Assembly (NCBI GenBank): GCA_030530185.1
Contig: JAUMVL010000008.1
Location: forward strand, 3,206-19,304
Direction of reading: 5' to 3'
Origin: Clostridia bacterium
GTDB taxonomy: Bacteria > Bacillota > Clostridia > Christensenellales > CAG-138
DNA length: 16,099 nt
In this document: piece after piece, positions 6,774 through 14,154 of the stretch
Layout: each line of letters opens with the position of its first letter
Position numbering within the stretch: position 1 is the stretch's first letter
The notes under the pieces: model-generated
What the model was told of the DNA's origin: nothing
What the model saw: only the letters and a program-made list of their open reading frames with translations
Databases searched by the model: none
Position numbers and translations under genes: made by a program

Positions 6774-7910
6774 TCATCTTCCCACGCGCTGCCGCATGGC
6801 AAGCTCCGCCTTGGCGATGCGCTGCATCCGCGGCATGGCATAGTCGAACAGCGCCGAAAACGCCTTGCAGTGGTAGTTTTCGCTGCCGAGCTCCGTCCGG
6901 ACCCAATCGTTTTTGCAGCCGCCGTTGCAGACGCGTCCGTAGCGGCATGCCGCGCAGGCGGCAGGCTTTTGGCCGCTCTCGCGCAAAAAGCGCTGTGCCG
7001 GTTCCGTCTGCATCAGCTCGGAAAGCGTGTGATCGGCAAGATTGCCGAGCCGCCATGCGTCCAGCGCAAAAAAGTCGCACGGATACACCGAACCGTCGGC
7101 CTCGACGACGAAATAGGTGCCGCACTTGCCGCAGCTTGAACAGGTGGTTGCGCCGTCGCCGAGCAGGATGTGGATGTAATCGTCAAACAGCCGGATGCTG
7201 TGATAATGTCCGGTCTCCCAATCCGCATACCAAAGATCGAACAGGCGACACAGGAACGTCCCGTACGCTTCGGGCGTCAGCGACCACGGACGCGTTCCGC
7301 GCGGCTCGCCGATCGGATCGAGGCACGCAATAAACTGCAAATAGGCAAAGCCGAGCCGTTTTAGTGCCTGATACACGCTCTCCGGGTGCTTTGCCGTCTG
7401 CGCCGTCACGACGCAGAGCGCGTTCGTTTCCACGCGATGCTTTTGCAGCAGCTTCAGCGACTTTTGTACGCGGTTCCACGTGTCCCTGCCCTCGGCATCC
7501 CTGCGGTAGAGGTTGTGCAGGTCCTTTTCGCCGTCCACCGACAGCCCGACCAAAAAACGCTCCCTTGCCAAAAATGCCGCCCAATCCTCATCCAGCAGCG
7601 TGCCGTTTGTCTGTATCGCAAAGTAGAGCGACACGCGCGGCGGGCACAGCGCCTTTGCGCGGGCGACGAACCCTTGGAAAAAATCGAGTCCCGCGACAGT
7701 CGGCTCGCCGCCCTGAAACGCAAAACGGATGCTGCCGCCCGGCTCGACCGCCTCGAACGCGCGGTGCAGCAGCGTTTCCCTCGTCTGCTCGGACAGGATG
7801 CCGTGGCTCTTTTGCGTACGATTTTGCGCCTCATCCTCATAAAAGCAGTACCGGCAGCGCAGGTTGCAAAGGCTCGACGCCGGTTTGATTAAAAAGTTGA
7901 TGTGCCGCAT
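6774..7910 (-). CDS. Radical SAM/SPASM enzyme, anaerobic sulfatase-maturase type
   Basis: The start is the ATG at 7910, with GGAG 8 nt upstream. The 378-aa product carries the radical SAM motif CNLRCRYC (C15, C19, C22), QGGEP (66-70), and a SPASM domain with cysteines at 257, 263, 278, 319, 322, 328, 332 and 348. As I recall the Clostridium perfringens sulfatase maturase, its spacing C-x5-C-x14-C-x40-C-x2-C-x5-C-x3-C matches exactly; only the last gap differs by two residues. The aspartate after the third SPASM Cys (D279, in YPCDF) corresponds to the proposed catalytic base. Such enzymes oxidise a Cys or Ser in a sulfatase to formylglycine without oxygen, using two auxiliary Fe-S clusters. 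No sulfatase gene is visible in the window, so the substrate is encoded elsewhere or is another peptide. It has its own promoter. Confidence 0.9.
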   Translation of the reverse strand: MRHINFLIKPASSLCNLRCRYCFYEDEAQNRTQKSHGILSEQTRETLLHRAFEAVEPGGSIRFAFQGGEPTVAGLDFFQGFVARAKALCPPRVSLYFAIQTNGTLLDEDWAAFLARERFLVGLSVDGEKDLHNLYRRDAEGRDTWNRVQKSLKLLQKHRVETNALCVVTAQTAKHPESVYQALKRLGFAYLQFIACLDPIGEPRGTRPWSLTPEAYGTFLCRLFDLWYADWETGHYHSIRLFDDYIHILLGDGATTCSSCGKCGTYFVVEADGSVYPCDFFALDAWRLGNLADHTLSELMQTEPAQRFLRESGQKPAACAACRYGRVCNGGCKNDWVRTELGSENYHCKAFSALFDYAMPRMQRIAKAELAMRQRVGR

Positions 7911-7943
7911 TTCCCATTCTCCGATCCCGTTCTTTGCCCCTTG

Positions 7944-7955
7944 GATAGCTCTATC
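7944..7955. promoter_or_regulatory. Small inverted repeat overlapping the radical SAM promoter
   Basis: GATAG-CT-CTATC has perfect 5-bp arms and overlaps the -10 hexamer and the expected transcription start of the radical SAM gene. It could be a short operator, but arms this short also arise by chance. Confidence 0.25.
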
Positions 7956-7982
7956 ATAGCCTCCCCCGCGCCCGTCTGTCAA
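7953..7982 (-). promoter_or_regulatory. Sigma-A promoter for the radical SAM gene
   Basis: On the minus strand, a perfect -35 TTGACA is followed by an 18-nt spacer and TATGAT, a 5/6 match to the -10 consensus. The expected start lies near 7945, giving a leader of about 35 nt. The promoter begins just past the GH30 terminator. Confidence 0.8.
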
Positions 7983-7989
7983 TCCCCGC

Positions 7990-8029
7990 AAAAGACAAAA
8001 CGTGCCCAAGGCGCAATGCCTTGGACACG
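7990..8029 (-). terminator. Intrinsic terminator after the GH30 gene
   Basis: On the minus strand, CGTGTCCAAGGC pairs with GCCTTGGGCACG (12 bp, one mismatch) around a 5-nt loop, followed by TTTTGTCTTTT. It starts 15 nt past the GH30 stop. Confidence 0.88.
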
Positions 8030-8044
8030 CAGCAGAATCCGCCG

Positions 8045-9313
8045 TTACGGTCGAAACCGGCAATCCTCAATGCCATAGGGCGGCAGGATCACCTCGGCCT
8101 CCCCGTCGTTGCAGCGCACGAGCACGCGCAGCGGCTCGCCGGTGCGGTTCAGCAGCACGATCGCAACCTCCCCGTCGGGACGGCGCCACGCGGTGCCCTC
8201 GACCGATTCCGAAAAGCGCGTCGTCTCCACGCGGACCGAGCCCGGGGCGATCGCTTGCGCGAACGTCTCATAGTAGCGCTGCACCGGCTGCGGCAGCAGC
8301 GCCTTGTTCGCCCGATCGAAGAGGAACGGCGCCAGACAGAGATTGCCGACGTAGTTCGGGCCGCCGGTCTCGTCGAGCAGCAGGTTCCAGTCATAGAACG
8401 CCGAAATGCCGTGGTTCAGATCGCCGATGATCTCGTGCGAAAGCAGCTGTGCCGATCCGATGTCGTCCTTCTCGTCAAAGAACCGGAACTCGATGCAGCT
8501 TTCCGACACGACAAGCTTTTTGCGCGGAAACTGCTTTCGAATCAGATCGAGCACCTCGAAGTGATCGCCCGAATACCAATGGAAGCACGCGCCGGCGACC
8601 ATCGGATCCGTCTCTTCGTCCACAATGTCGCGCATCCATTCATAGGCGCGCTCCTTGTTATGATCCCACACATAAACCTCAATGTCGGTCAGGCCGTACC
8701 GTTCCATCACAGGCCGCATGAAATCGCGTAAAAACGCCTTTTCCTCGGCGGCGGTATAGATGCAGCTGTCCCATGTCTGGACGGCTTTGGGCTCGTTCTG
8801 AAGGCTCATACGGTTTATGAGAAAGCCGAGATCGCGCAGCTTTTGAACCCAGCGGCACAGGTAGTCCGCCCATGCGGCATGATATTCCGGCTTCAGCGCT
8901 CCGCCCTGCTCCCGCTTTCCGTTCGTTTTCATAAACGCGGGCGGCGACCACGGCGCGAGCATCACGGGAATCTTCCGCCCCGCAGCTGCTTCGGCGTCGC
9001 GCAGCATCGGCAGGATGTACTGTTCCATGCGTGAAAAATCCGGCTCGCCGCTCTCGGTATAGCCCGTATACTGTCCAAGCGAAAAATCGCAGCTGTCGAT
9101 CGGAATGCGCACGAATTGATAGTTCATGCGATCCGGGGCAAAGTACGTCTCGAGCATCGCACGCTTTTGCGTCTCGTTCATCAAAGAATAGACAAATCCC
9201 GCGGCCTCGGTAATTGCTCCGCCGAATCCCTCGAACACCTGATCGGTGCATGCGGGGTAGACGTTGACCAGCTCCTTTTCGGTATCGCCCGGGAGAAAAT
9301 GCAGTTGCTTCAT
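8045..9313 (-). CDS. Glycoside hydrolase family 30 (glucosylceramidase-like), cytoplasmic
   Basis: The product is a 422-aa beta-glycosidase. Near the N-terminus FEGFGGAITEAAG (27-39) is a GH30 signature. LQNEP (171-175) carries the acid/base E174, and VVSESC (268-273) carries the nucleophile E271; the distance suits a (beta/alpha)8 clan-A enzyme. FHWYSGDHFE (244-253) is the usual block before the nucleophile strand. A C-terminal beta domain (about 350-422, with GEVAIVLLNRTGEP) completes the GH30_1-like layout. No signal peptide is present, so it should act inside the cell on imported beta-glucosides or related oligosaccharides. The start is ambiguous: the ATG at 9313 has only AAGGG 12-13 nt upstream, while an in-frame ATG at 9349 has GGAA 5 nt upstream and would add 12 polar residues. 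It has its own promoter and terminator. Confidence 0.92.
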   Translation of the reverse strand: MKQLHFLPGDTEKELVNVYPACTDQVFEGFGGAITEAAGFVYSLMNETQKRAMLETYFAPDRMNYQFVRIPIDSCDFSLGQYTGYTESGEPDFSRMEQYILPMLRDAEAAAGRKIPVMLAPWSPPAFMKTNGKREQGGALKPEYHAAWADYLCRWVQKLRDLGFLINRMSLQNEPKAVQTWDSCIYTAAEEKAFLRDFMRPVMERYGLTDIEVYVWDHNKERAYEWMRDIVDEETDPMVAGACFHWYSGDHFEVLDLIRKQFPRKKLVVSESCIEFRFFDEKDDIGSAQLLSHEIIGDLNHGISAFYDWNLLLDETGGPNYVGNLCLAPFLFDRANKALLPQPVQRYYETFAQAIAPGSVRVETTRFSESVEGTAWRRPDGEVAIVLLNRTGEPLRVLVRCNDGEAEVILPPYGIEDCRFRP

Positions 9314-9390
9314 GTTTGGTTGATGTCCCTTTCTTCGTTCGTTGCCCATTCGCGTTCCATGTGCTTCCTTCCGGTCCGCAGCATGGCGGT

Positions 9391-9416
9391 CAGGATCGTA
9401 CGATACGCCGATCCTG
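9391..9416. promoter_or_regulatory. Perfect inverted repeat at the GH30 promoter, likely operator
   Basis: CAGGATCG, 10 nt, CGATCCTG is a perfect 8-bp inverted repeat. It covers the -10 hexamer and much of the -10/-35 spacer of the GH30 promoter, the usual place for a repressor such as a LacI-type sugar regulator. A second palindrome, ATCGTACGAT (9395-9404), is nested in it. The binding protein is unknown and no regulator gene is visible in the window. Confidence 0.6.
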
Positions 9417-9428
9417 CGCTTTTGTCAA
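9400..9428 (-). promoter_or_regulatory. Sigma-A promoter for the GH30 gene
   Basis: On the minus strand, a perfect -35 TTGACA, an optimal 17-nt spacer and TATCGT as the -10 (4/6, keeping the key first TA and last T). It lies just past the GH5 gene, so GH30 can be expressed separately. Confidence 0.75.
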
Positions 9429-9432
9429 TCCC

Positions 9433-9463
9433 AAAACCGTATGCCGCCGCGGACCGGCCGCAT
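9433..9463 (-). terminator. Possible weak terminator after the GH5 gene
   Basis: On the minus strand, ATGCGGCCG and CGGCGGCAT form a 9-bp stem with one G-G mismatch and a 5-nt loop, followed by ACGG and T4. The mismatch and short T run make it a weak candidate. It begins 1 nt after the GH5 stop. Confidence 0.35.
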
Positions 9464-9464
9464 T

Positions 9465-10580
9465 TTACCGATGAAACTCCTTCGGGTCGAGCCAGCCGTT
9501 TTTGACGCAGCGGCATAGATCCCAGCTCTCCTTCCAAAGCTCGTCGGTCGGCGTCGTGCGATCGCGCAGCAGCTGATAGTTCCAGTAAAACCATCCGTAG
9601 GCTTCGTCCCACGCATCCAGCTGCATCTTGGCGATCTCGCGGAATCGCGCCTTGCGAACCTCGGCCGTTTCGCCGGAGATCGCATAGCGGTTAGAGATGC
9701 ACCATTCGCCGACGATCACGCGGACGTCCTTTTGCACGCGCTTCAACGCCCGCCGGTTGTAATCGATAAACAGCTTGTACGCCCACGGCTTGCGGATCGG
9801 GACGAAGCTCTCCATCGCAAAGATGTAGATATGCGTATCGAGCGCAACGTTTTCAAACTTCGACTCGCGGAAGAACCGGTTCCATGAGGTGAAGCGGAAC
9901 CCGTCGTGGAATACCACCGTCTTGTCCGTGCCCATGTGTTTACGGATGCGCGCATACGCCTTGGTATAGAAATCGCGCAGGAACGGCAGCGGCACATAGC
10001 CGGAGCCCTTCGCCTCCTCCTTGTCCTCGGCCTTGCCGGTGGAGGGTGCGGTCACATAAACGATCCAGCTGATCGGCTCGTTCAAAACCTCAATGCCGTA
10101 CAGCCCTTCCCGCTTGCCGTAGCGTTCGGCAAGGCGTTCCAAGACCGTCAATGCAAACTCGACCTCTTCGGGGTATTTGCACCACTTGCACACGCCTGTG
10201 ATGCCGCCGTTGTCGTAGCCGTTCTGACTGTGCGGAACCGTATGCAAGTCCAGCAAAATCCGCACGCCGTGCTTTTCCGCCCAGTCCATCGCCTTGTCCA
10301 CATATTCAATACAGCCGACAAACGGCGGCCGATCGCCGAATACGAAGTACGGCACGGGCAACCGTACAAAGTTCAGCCCGAGCGATGCAACGTAGGCAAA
10401 ATCGTCCTCGGTGATATAGGTGTTGCGGTGCTCCGTCAGCTGCTCGGCAACCTTTTCCTGTGCAACCTTGCGGCAGAGCCACGTCTCGTCCTCGGTGCCC
10501 GACTCTTGGAACAGATCGGGCTTCATCCATTTTTCCAGTACCAGCCAGTTGCCGAAGTTCGTTCCGCGTACGTGTTCCAT
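9465..10580 (-). CDS. Glycoside hydrolase family 5 (exo-beta-1,3-glucanase/cellulase-like)
   Basis: The start is the ATG at 10580, directly behind GGAGGAGG with 5 nt spacing; the open frame extends further upstream but that part is the promoter region. The 371-aa product is a single (beta/alpha)8 GH5 domain. RGTNFGNWLVLE (5-16) is the opening strand typical of exo-1,3-beta-glucanase-like members. NFVRLPVPY (70-78), DLHTVPHSQNG (111-121), VLNEP (165-169, acid/base E168) and VIVGEWC (288-294, nucleophile E292) follow in order, with the conserved DTH (248-250) between. The insertion with KAEDKEEAKG (183-192) sits on the catalytic face after the acid/base strand. There is no signal peptide or carbohydrate-binding module, so an intracellular beta-glucan oligosaccharide hydrolase is likely. 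Substrate specificity cannot be read from the sequence. Together with GH30 it suggests a beta-glucoside-using locus. Confidence 0.92.
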   Translation of the reverse strand: MEHVRGTNFGNWLVLEKWMKPDLFQESGTEDETWLCRKVAQEKVAEQLTEHRNTYITEDDFAYVASLGLNFVRLPVPYFVFGDRPPFVGCIEYVDKAMDWAEKHGVRILLDLHTVPHSQNGYDNGGITGVCKWCKYPEEVEFALTVLERLAERYGKREGLYGIEVLNEPISWIVYVTAPSTGKAEDKEEAKGSGYVPLPFLRDFYTKAYARIRKHMGTDKTVVFHDGFRFTSWNRFFRESKFENVALDTHIYIFAMESFVPIRKPWAYKLFIDYNRRALKRVQKDVRVIVGEWCISNRYAISGETAEVRKARFREIAKMQLDAWDEAYGWFYWNYQLLRDRTTPTDELWKESWDLCRCVKNGWLDPKEFHR

Positions 10581-10631
10581 CTGTTCCTCCTCCGGTTTTA
10601 CGCCGCATCGGTTTGCGGGTAGTTCTCTTTT

Positions 10632-10660
10632 ATTGTAACATTTGCGTAAAGTTCCGTCAA
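10632..10660 (-). promoter_or_regulatory. Sigma-A promoter for the GH5 gene
   Basis: On the minus strand, TTGACG (5/6), an exact 17-nt spacer and TACAAT (5/6). The expected start is about 45 nt before the GH5 ATG. It lies just past the terminator of the O-acylation operon, so GH5 is a separate unit. Confidence 0.82.
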
Positions 10661-10696
10661 ATCCGTCCGCGCCAAAACGCACGCCGTCTGCGTCGG

Positions 10697-10735
10697 AAAA
10701 AGATGCTTCCCTGCCGCACCGGACAGGGAAGCATC
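10697..10735 (-). terminator. Strong terminator closing the MBOAT/SGNH operon
   Basis: GATGCTTCCCTG and CAGGGAAGCATC form a perfect 12-bp stem around a 10-nt loop, followed on the minus strand by T5. It lies 11 nt past the stop of the short beta-rich gene. Confidence 0.92.
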
Positions 10736-10746
10736 GGATCGGTTGT

Positions 10747-11175
10747 TCAGCCAAGCAGGTCGGCGCCGATTGCAAAGTCGCCGGTCAGCATGTCGCTCAT
10801 GCTGCTGATGTAGTGCAGCACGCCGTTTTCGGGTGTCATCGCAAGACCGTTCGCATTCGTTACCGTCAGCACGCCGTTTTCCATGGTATAGGTACCAGGA
10901 TCCTCGACATTGTATGCTTCAAAGAAGAAGCGATACGTGCCGTCGCCGTTGAAGGTATAGGTGCCTTCGGCGGTCATCTGGGAAATCATGCCAAGGCCGG
11001 TATCGTCGCCGATCACGGCGCGCTTACCCGCCTCGAACGCATAGCCGTCGCTGAACAGCGAATAGGTGCCGTCGGCGTTCAGCGTGAGCGCGAGATCGAG
11101 CGTAAGGCGCGTGTCGTAGTTCATCAGGCCGAAGAGGTTGCCACACTGGAACTGCTCGCTCTGCACAAGTTCCAC
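10747..11175 (-). CDS. Short beta-rich protein of unknown function, possibly a decayed fragment
   Basis: I do not recognise a named family. The 142-aa frame is real by its amino-acid pattern: LTLNADGTYSLFSD, the closely similar AEGTYTFNGDGTYRFFFE and the segment DPGTYTMENGVLTV are repeated beta-strand units like those of secreted beta-barrel or sandwich domains. The start is taken as GTG 11175, which has GGAGG 5 nt upstream, but there is no signal peptide and the same frame stays open back to the stop of the preceding gene, already reading HTVKLSGAEGN before the GTG. This suggests either an N-terminally truncated secreted protein or a frameshifted one: another frame upstream reads IVSYAKPSNVKPGT, which could join HTVKLSG after a single-base change. 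It lies 123 nt past the SGNH/LRR gene in the same direction and before the operon terminator. Confidence 0.6.
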   Translation of the reverse strand: MELVQSEQFQCGNLFGLMNYDTRLTLDLALTLNADGTYSLFSDGYAFEAGKRAVIGDDTGLGMISQMTAEGTYTFNGDGTYRFFFEAYNVEDPGTYTMENGVLTVTNANGLAMTPENGVLHYISSMSDMLTGDFAIGADLLG

Positions 11176-11298
11176 ATTGCCCTCCGCGCCGGAGAGTTTG
11201 ACCGTGTGCCGGGCTTTACGTTGGACGGCTTTGCATAGGAGACGATCTCGCTGCCGGATAAGGGGAAGTGCTGCTTGATACAGGAAAAACCCGCGCCG

Positions 11299-12735
11299 TT
11301 ACGGAAGGCGGATCGTTTCGTCGCCGTCGATGCGGTCCGCGTGAACCGACCAAAAATAGTTCGTCGCATACGCCGAAAAGGCGGCTTTGGGCACGGCTAC
11401 GCGCGCGCGGGTGCCGTCCAGCAGCCCCTGCCCGACCGTGCAGGTTTCCGGATGCGCGTTGCGCAGTACAATCCGCTCGAGCGCGGTGCAGCCCGAAAAC
11501 GATCCGTCGGCAATCGACAGGATATTCGCGTCGAGCGTCACCTGTCGGATCCGCTCGTTTTGGGCAAACGTGCCCTGCGCAAATCCCGTTACGGGCAGGC
11601 CGTCGTGCGCTGCGGGAACGATCAGCTCCGTCCGCGCCATGCCGGATTCGCTGAGCCCGGCAATCGCAAATCCGTCGGCGGTCTTTGCATAGACGAAGCA
11701 ATCCGCATCGCGATTGTCACCGGCCACGGCGCGCGCCGCAGCCGGAGAAGGCATTGCGGGAATTTCGATCGCAACCGGGGACCCGTCGCCGAGGGCCGCC
11801 TTCAGCAGTCCCGCAAGCTGGGCGGTATACGCAATCTGCCCGGGTGCATTGAGATGAAAATTCGTATCGAAGAACCACTCCGATCCCCAGATCGCGCTCT
11901 CGGGCGTGCCGAGCAGCGGGCAGGTCAGACGCTGCCGAAGCGAATCGGCATACGCCTCTATACGGGCGCGCTCCGCTTCGGGAACCGCGGCGGCATTCAT
12001 TGGACAGAAGCCGAAGAACACTTTAGCGCCCTTTTTCCCGCATGCGGCCGCAAACGCGTTGACGTGCTCGCAAAAATCGTCGGCAGCCAATGCCGGATCG
12101 AACGAAATCGACAGGTTTTGGTCGAAGCCGCCCTGCATCCGGTTCTGCTCGCGCCCCGCACAGGCCATATCGCCCCATGCGTTGAACGAACGGCGGGCAT
12201 AGATCGAATCGCCCGCAGGCTTTTCGCGGTACAGAAACAGCCGCGCCTTGTCCGCGGCATAGGTCGGAAACGCGCCGAGCATTGCCTCGCGCTCCGATGC
12301 GTTCAGCCGCCAAATCGGCGGGAACGTGCCGTCCGTCGCCTGCCAAAGGCGTTCGGCGTCGAAAAAGGTCGAAAGCGTCTGTTCGCTCTGTTCGGGCAAA
12401 AACAGCACCAGATCGCCCGCCCTTAGCTCCGGCTCAACAAGATCGAGCAGCACGGTCGTTCCGAGCCCCGCATACAGGCCGAAATTGACGACCCGATACC
12501 CCTGCAGCTCGGTTTCCAACAGATCGGATCGCACATCGAACGCCGCGCCGCTGCCGCCGACCAGTACGATCCGCTTGCCCTCCGTCTCTTTGAGCCGTGC
12601 GAATTTATCCTGCAAGGCCGCAAGGTAGGTTTCATCGTAGCGGGCGGGCAGCACAAACGCGAACGACAGCAGCATGACCGGCACCAGCAGCACGGTCACG
12701 GCGGTCAAAATCCATTGCCAAAGTCGGTTTTTCAC
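11299..12735 (-). CDS. SGNH-hydrolase-like protein with N-terminal anchor and C-terminal LRR_5 module
   Basis: The start is GTG 12735 behind GGGAGGGGAG, 18 nt after the MBOAT stop. The 478-aa product has a single N-terminal membrane segment (about 8-29). The SGNH fold follows at about 54-315: block I VGGSGAAFDV (nucleophile candidate S62), block II/III VVNFGLYAG (N84, G86), and a DTNFHLN block with the D-x-x-H pair D290/H294. Residues about 345-470 form a BspA-like leucine-rich LRR_5 module (FAQNERIRQVTLDANILSIADGSF style repeats, shown here in part). Acting outside the membrane, such proteins (compare AlgJ/AlgX, DltD) take the acyl group passed by an MBOAT protein and place it on a glycan. 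The LRR module may bind glycan or protein. Acetyl transfer is inferred from the neighbour gene; hydrolase activity is the alternative. Confidence 0.82.
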   Translation of the reverse strand: MKNRLWQWILTAVTVLLVPVMLLSFAFVLPARYDETYLAALQDKFARLKETEGKRIVLVGGSGAAFDVRSDLLETELQGYRVVNFGLYAGLGTTVLLDLVEPELRAGDLVLFLPEQSEQTLSTFFDAERLWQATDGTFPPIWRLNASEREAMLGAFPTYAADKARLFLYREKPAGDSIYARRSFNAWGDMACAGREQNRMQGGFDQNLSISFDPALAADDFCEHVNAFAAACGKKGAKVFFGFCPMNAAAVPEAERARIEAYADSLRQRLTCPLLGTPESAIWGSEWFFDTNFHLNAPGQIAYTAQLAGLLKAALGDGSPVAIEIPAMPSPAAARAVAGDNRDADCFVYAKTADGFAIAGLSESGMARTELIVPAAHDGLPVTGFAQGTFAQNERIRQVTLDANILSIADGSFSGCTALERIVLRNAHPETCTVGQGLLDGTRARVAVPKAAFSAYATNYFWSVHADRIDGDETIRLP

Positions 12736-12753
12736 GGCGCTCCCCTCCCTTCG

Positions 12754-14154
12754 TCAGAATTGAAAATAGATAAACGCATTCGCCGCATGCTCCGCAAGGC
12801 GGATGCTCCACGCCCACGCGATCGTCAAAAGCCAAAATGCATAGACAATCGGCGGCTGCTTTCGTTCGGTCAGCCCGTGGCACAGCGGCAGCGCGCAAAG
12901 CGAGAGCACAAGTCTTGCCGCGTCCTCCCATGTCATATCGAGCAGCGTCCATCCCGCCGGGACATTCCACGCGGAAAACAGCGAACCGAAAAGCTGCACG
13001 GCCTGCGAAAGCGACTGCGCCCGGAAGAAGATCCAAAGCAGCGTCACATACGCGAACGTCAGCAGGATGCCGAGCCGGTTCCCCGCCCGGCCCTTGGGCC
13101 ACGGCAGCTTTGCTTTTGCATACAGCAGTACGGTCACAACACCAAGTCCGTGCAAAAGCCCCCAAACGATAAATGTTTCGTTCGCGCCATGCCACAGGCC
13201 GGAGAGCAGGAACACCGTCAGCGTCGCCATGATCTGCCGCCCAAGGCCGTTTTGCGAACCGCCGAGCGGGATATAGACGTAATCGGTCAGCCACCTGGAC
13301 AGGCTGATGTGCCACCGTCGCCAGAAATCGCGCAGATTCCCGGCCAGATACGGGCGGTCGAAGTTTTGCATCAGCCGCACGCCGACAAGCGCCGCGCTGC
13401 CGCGCGCGATCTCGGAATAGCCCGCAAAATCGCCGTAGATCTGCATCGCGAACAGCAGCGTCCCGATCAAGACCGCGCTTCCGTCCGGCGAAGGCGCGCC
13501 GTATACGCGCTCGACAAACCGGCCGCAAAAGTCCGCCAGAACGATCTTTTTGAAATAACCGGACAACAGCAGTTTTAGACCGAAGCGCACATCCTCCGTT
13601 GTTGCGCTCCTTGCTGTGCGAAGCTGCGGCAAAAGATCGCCCGCTCGCTCAATCGGCCCCGCGACCAGCTGCGGAAAAAACGAGATGTACAGCGCATAGT
13701 GGATCGGATTTCTTTCTGCGTCGAGCCGTCCACGATACACGTCGAACACATAGGACAAGGCTTGGAATGTGTAAAACGAGATGCCGACCGGTAAAACAAT
13801 GTCCCAAAGCCGCCATTTCCCGTTCCCTCCGATCGCTTCCCAAAGCCGCGCCGCAAGGCCGGCAAGGAAACCGAAATACTTAAAATACACCAGTGCGCCG
13901 AGGCATAGCAGCAGAGACAGGCCGAGCAGCATCCGTCTTTGCCCCTGCTTTCGGACGTACCTGAGACCGATGCCCGCCGCGTAGGTGACTGCAATGACAG
14001 CAGCGAGCAGCAGCGTCAGTGGAACGTTCCAGCTCGCGTAGAACACCACGCTTGCCAGCAGCAGCCACACCGGCCGCACCTTTTGCGGCAGCAGGCGGCA
14101 GACGAGCGCAACGACCGGCAAAAAGGCAAGATAGGTCAGCGAATCAAAGCTCAT
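12754..14154 (-). CDS. AlgI-type MBOAT membrane O-acyltransferase
   Basis: The ATG at 14154 overlaps the upstream stop by 4 nt (ATGA), so translation is coupled. The 466-aa product is hydrophobic throughout with about ten or more membrane segments. Family hallmarks are the opening FLPVVALVCRLLP with FYASWN (38-43), FKYFGF (91-96), LPVGISFYTFQALSYVFDVY (121-140), FFPQLVAGPIER (159-170), NFDRPYLAGNLRDFWRRWHI (264-283) and LSGLWHGAN (318-326). H322 is the invariant MBOAT histidine and H282 the second conserved one. In AlgI and DltB this protein moves an acyl group across the membrane for O-acylation of an exported polymer. The flanking SGNH proteins take the place of AlgJ/AlgX. The polymer and acyl donor are not encoded here; acetyl is the usual group. 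Length is close to the AlgI norm. Confidence 0.95.
   Translation of the reverse strand: MSFDSLTYLAFLPVVALVCRLLPQKVRPVWLLLASVVFYASWNVPLTLLLAAVIAVTYAAGIGLRYVRKQGQRRMLLGLSLLLCLGALVYFKYFGFLAGLAARLWEAIGGNGKWRLWDIVLPVGISFYTFQALSYVFDVYRGRLDAERNPIHYALYISFFPQLVAGPIERAGDLLPQLRTARSATTEDVRFGLKLLLSGYFKKIVLADFCGRFVERVYGAPSPDGSAVLIGTLLFAMQIYGDFAGYSEIARGSAALVGVRLMQNFDRPYLAGNLRDFWRRWHISLSRWLTDYVYIPLGGSQNGLGRQIMATLTVFLLSGLWHGANETFIVWGLLHGLGVVTVLLYAKAKLPWPKGRAGNRLGILLTFAYVTLLWIFFRAQSLSQAVQLFGSLFSAWNVPAGWTLLDMTWEDAARLVLSLCALPLCHGLTERKQPPIVYAFWLLTIAWAWSIRLAEHAANAFIYFQF

Noticed and set aside
10642..11238. 198-codon open frame on the plus strand
   Set aside because: It crosses the operon terminator and lies antisense to the beta-rich short gene, whose DGTY repeats make the minus-strand reading the real one.
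11275..12426. 383-codon open frame on the plus strand
   Set aside because: It is antisense to the SGNH/LRR_5 gene, rich in Arg and without a ribosome site or recognisable motif.
12715..13578. 287-codon plus-strand frame opposite the MBOAT gene
   Set aside because: The opposite strand encodes clear MBOAT motifs with helices throughout; this frame is basic and featureless.
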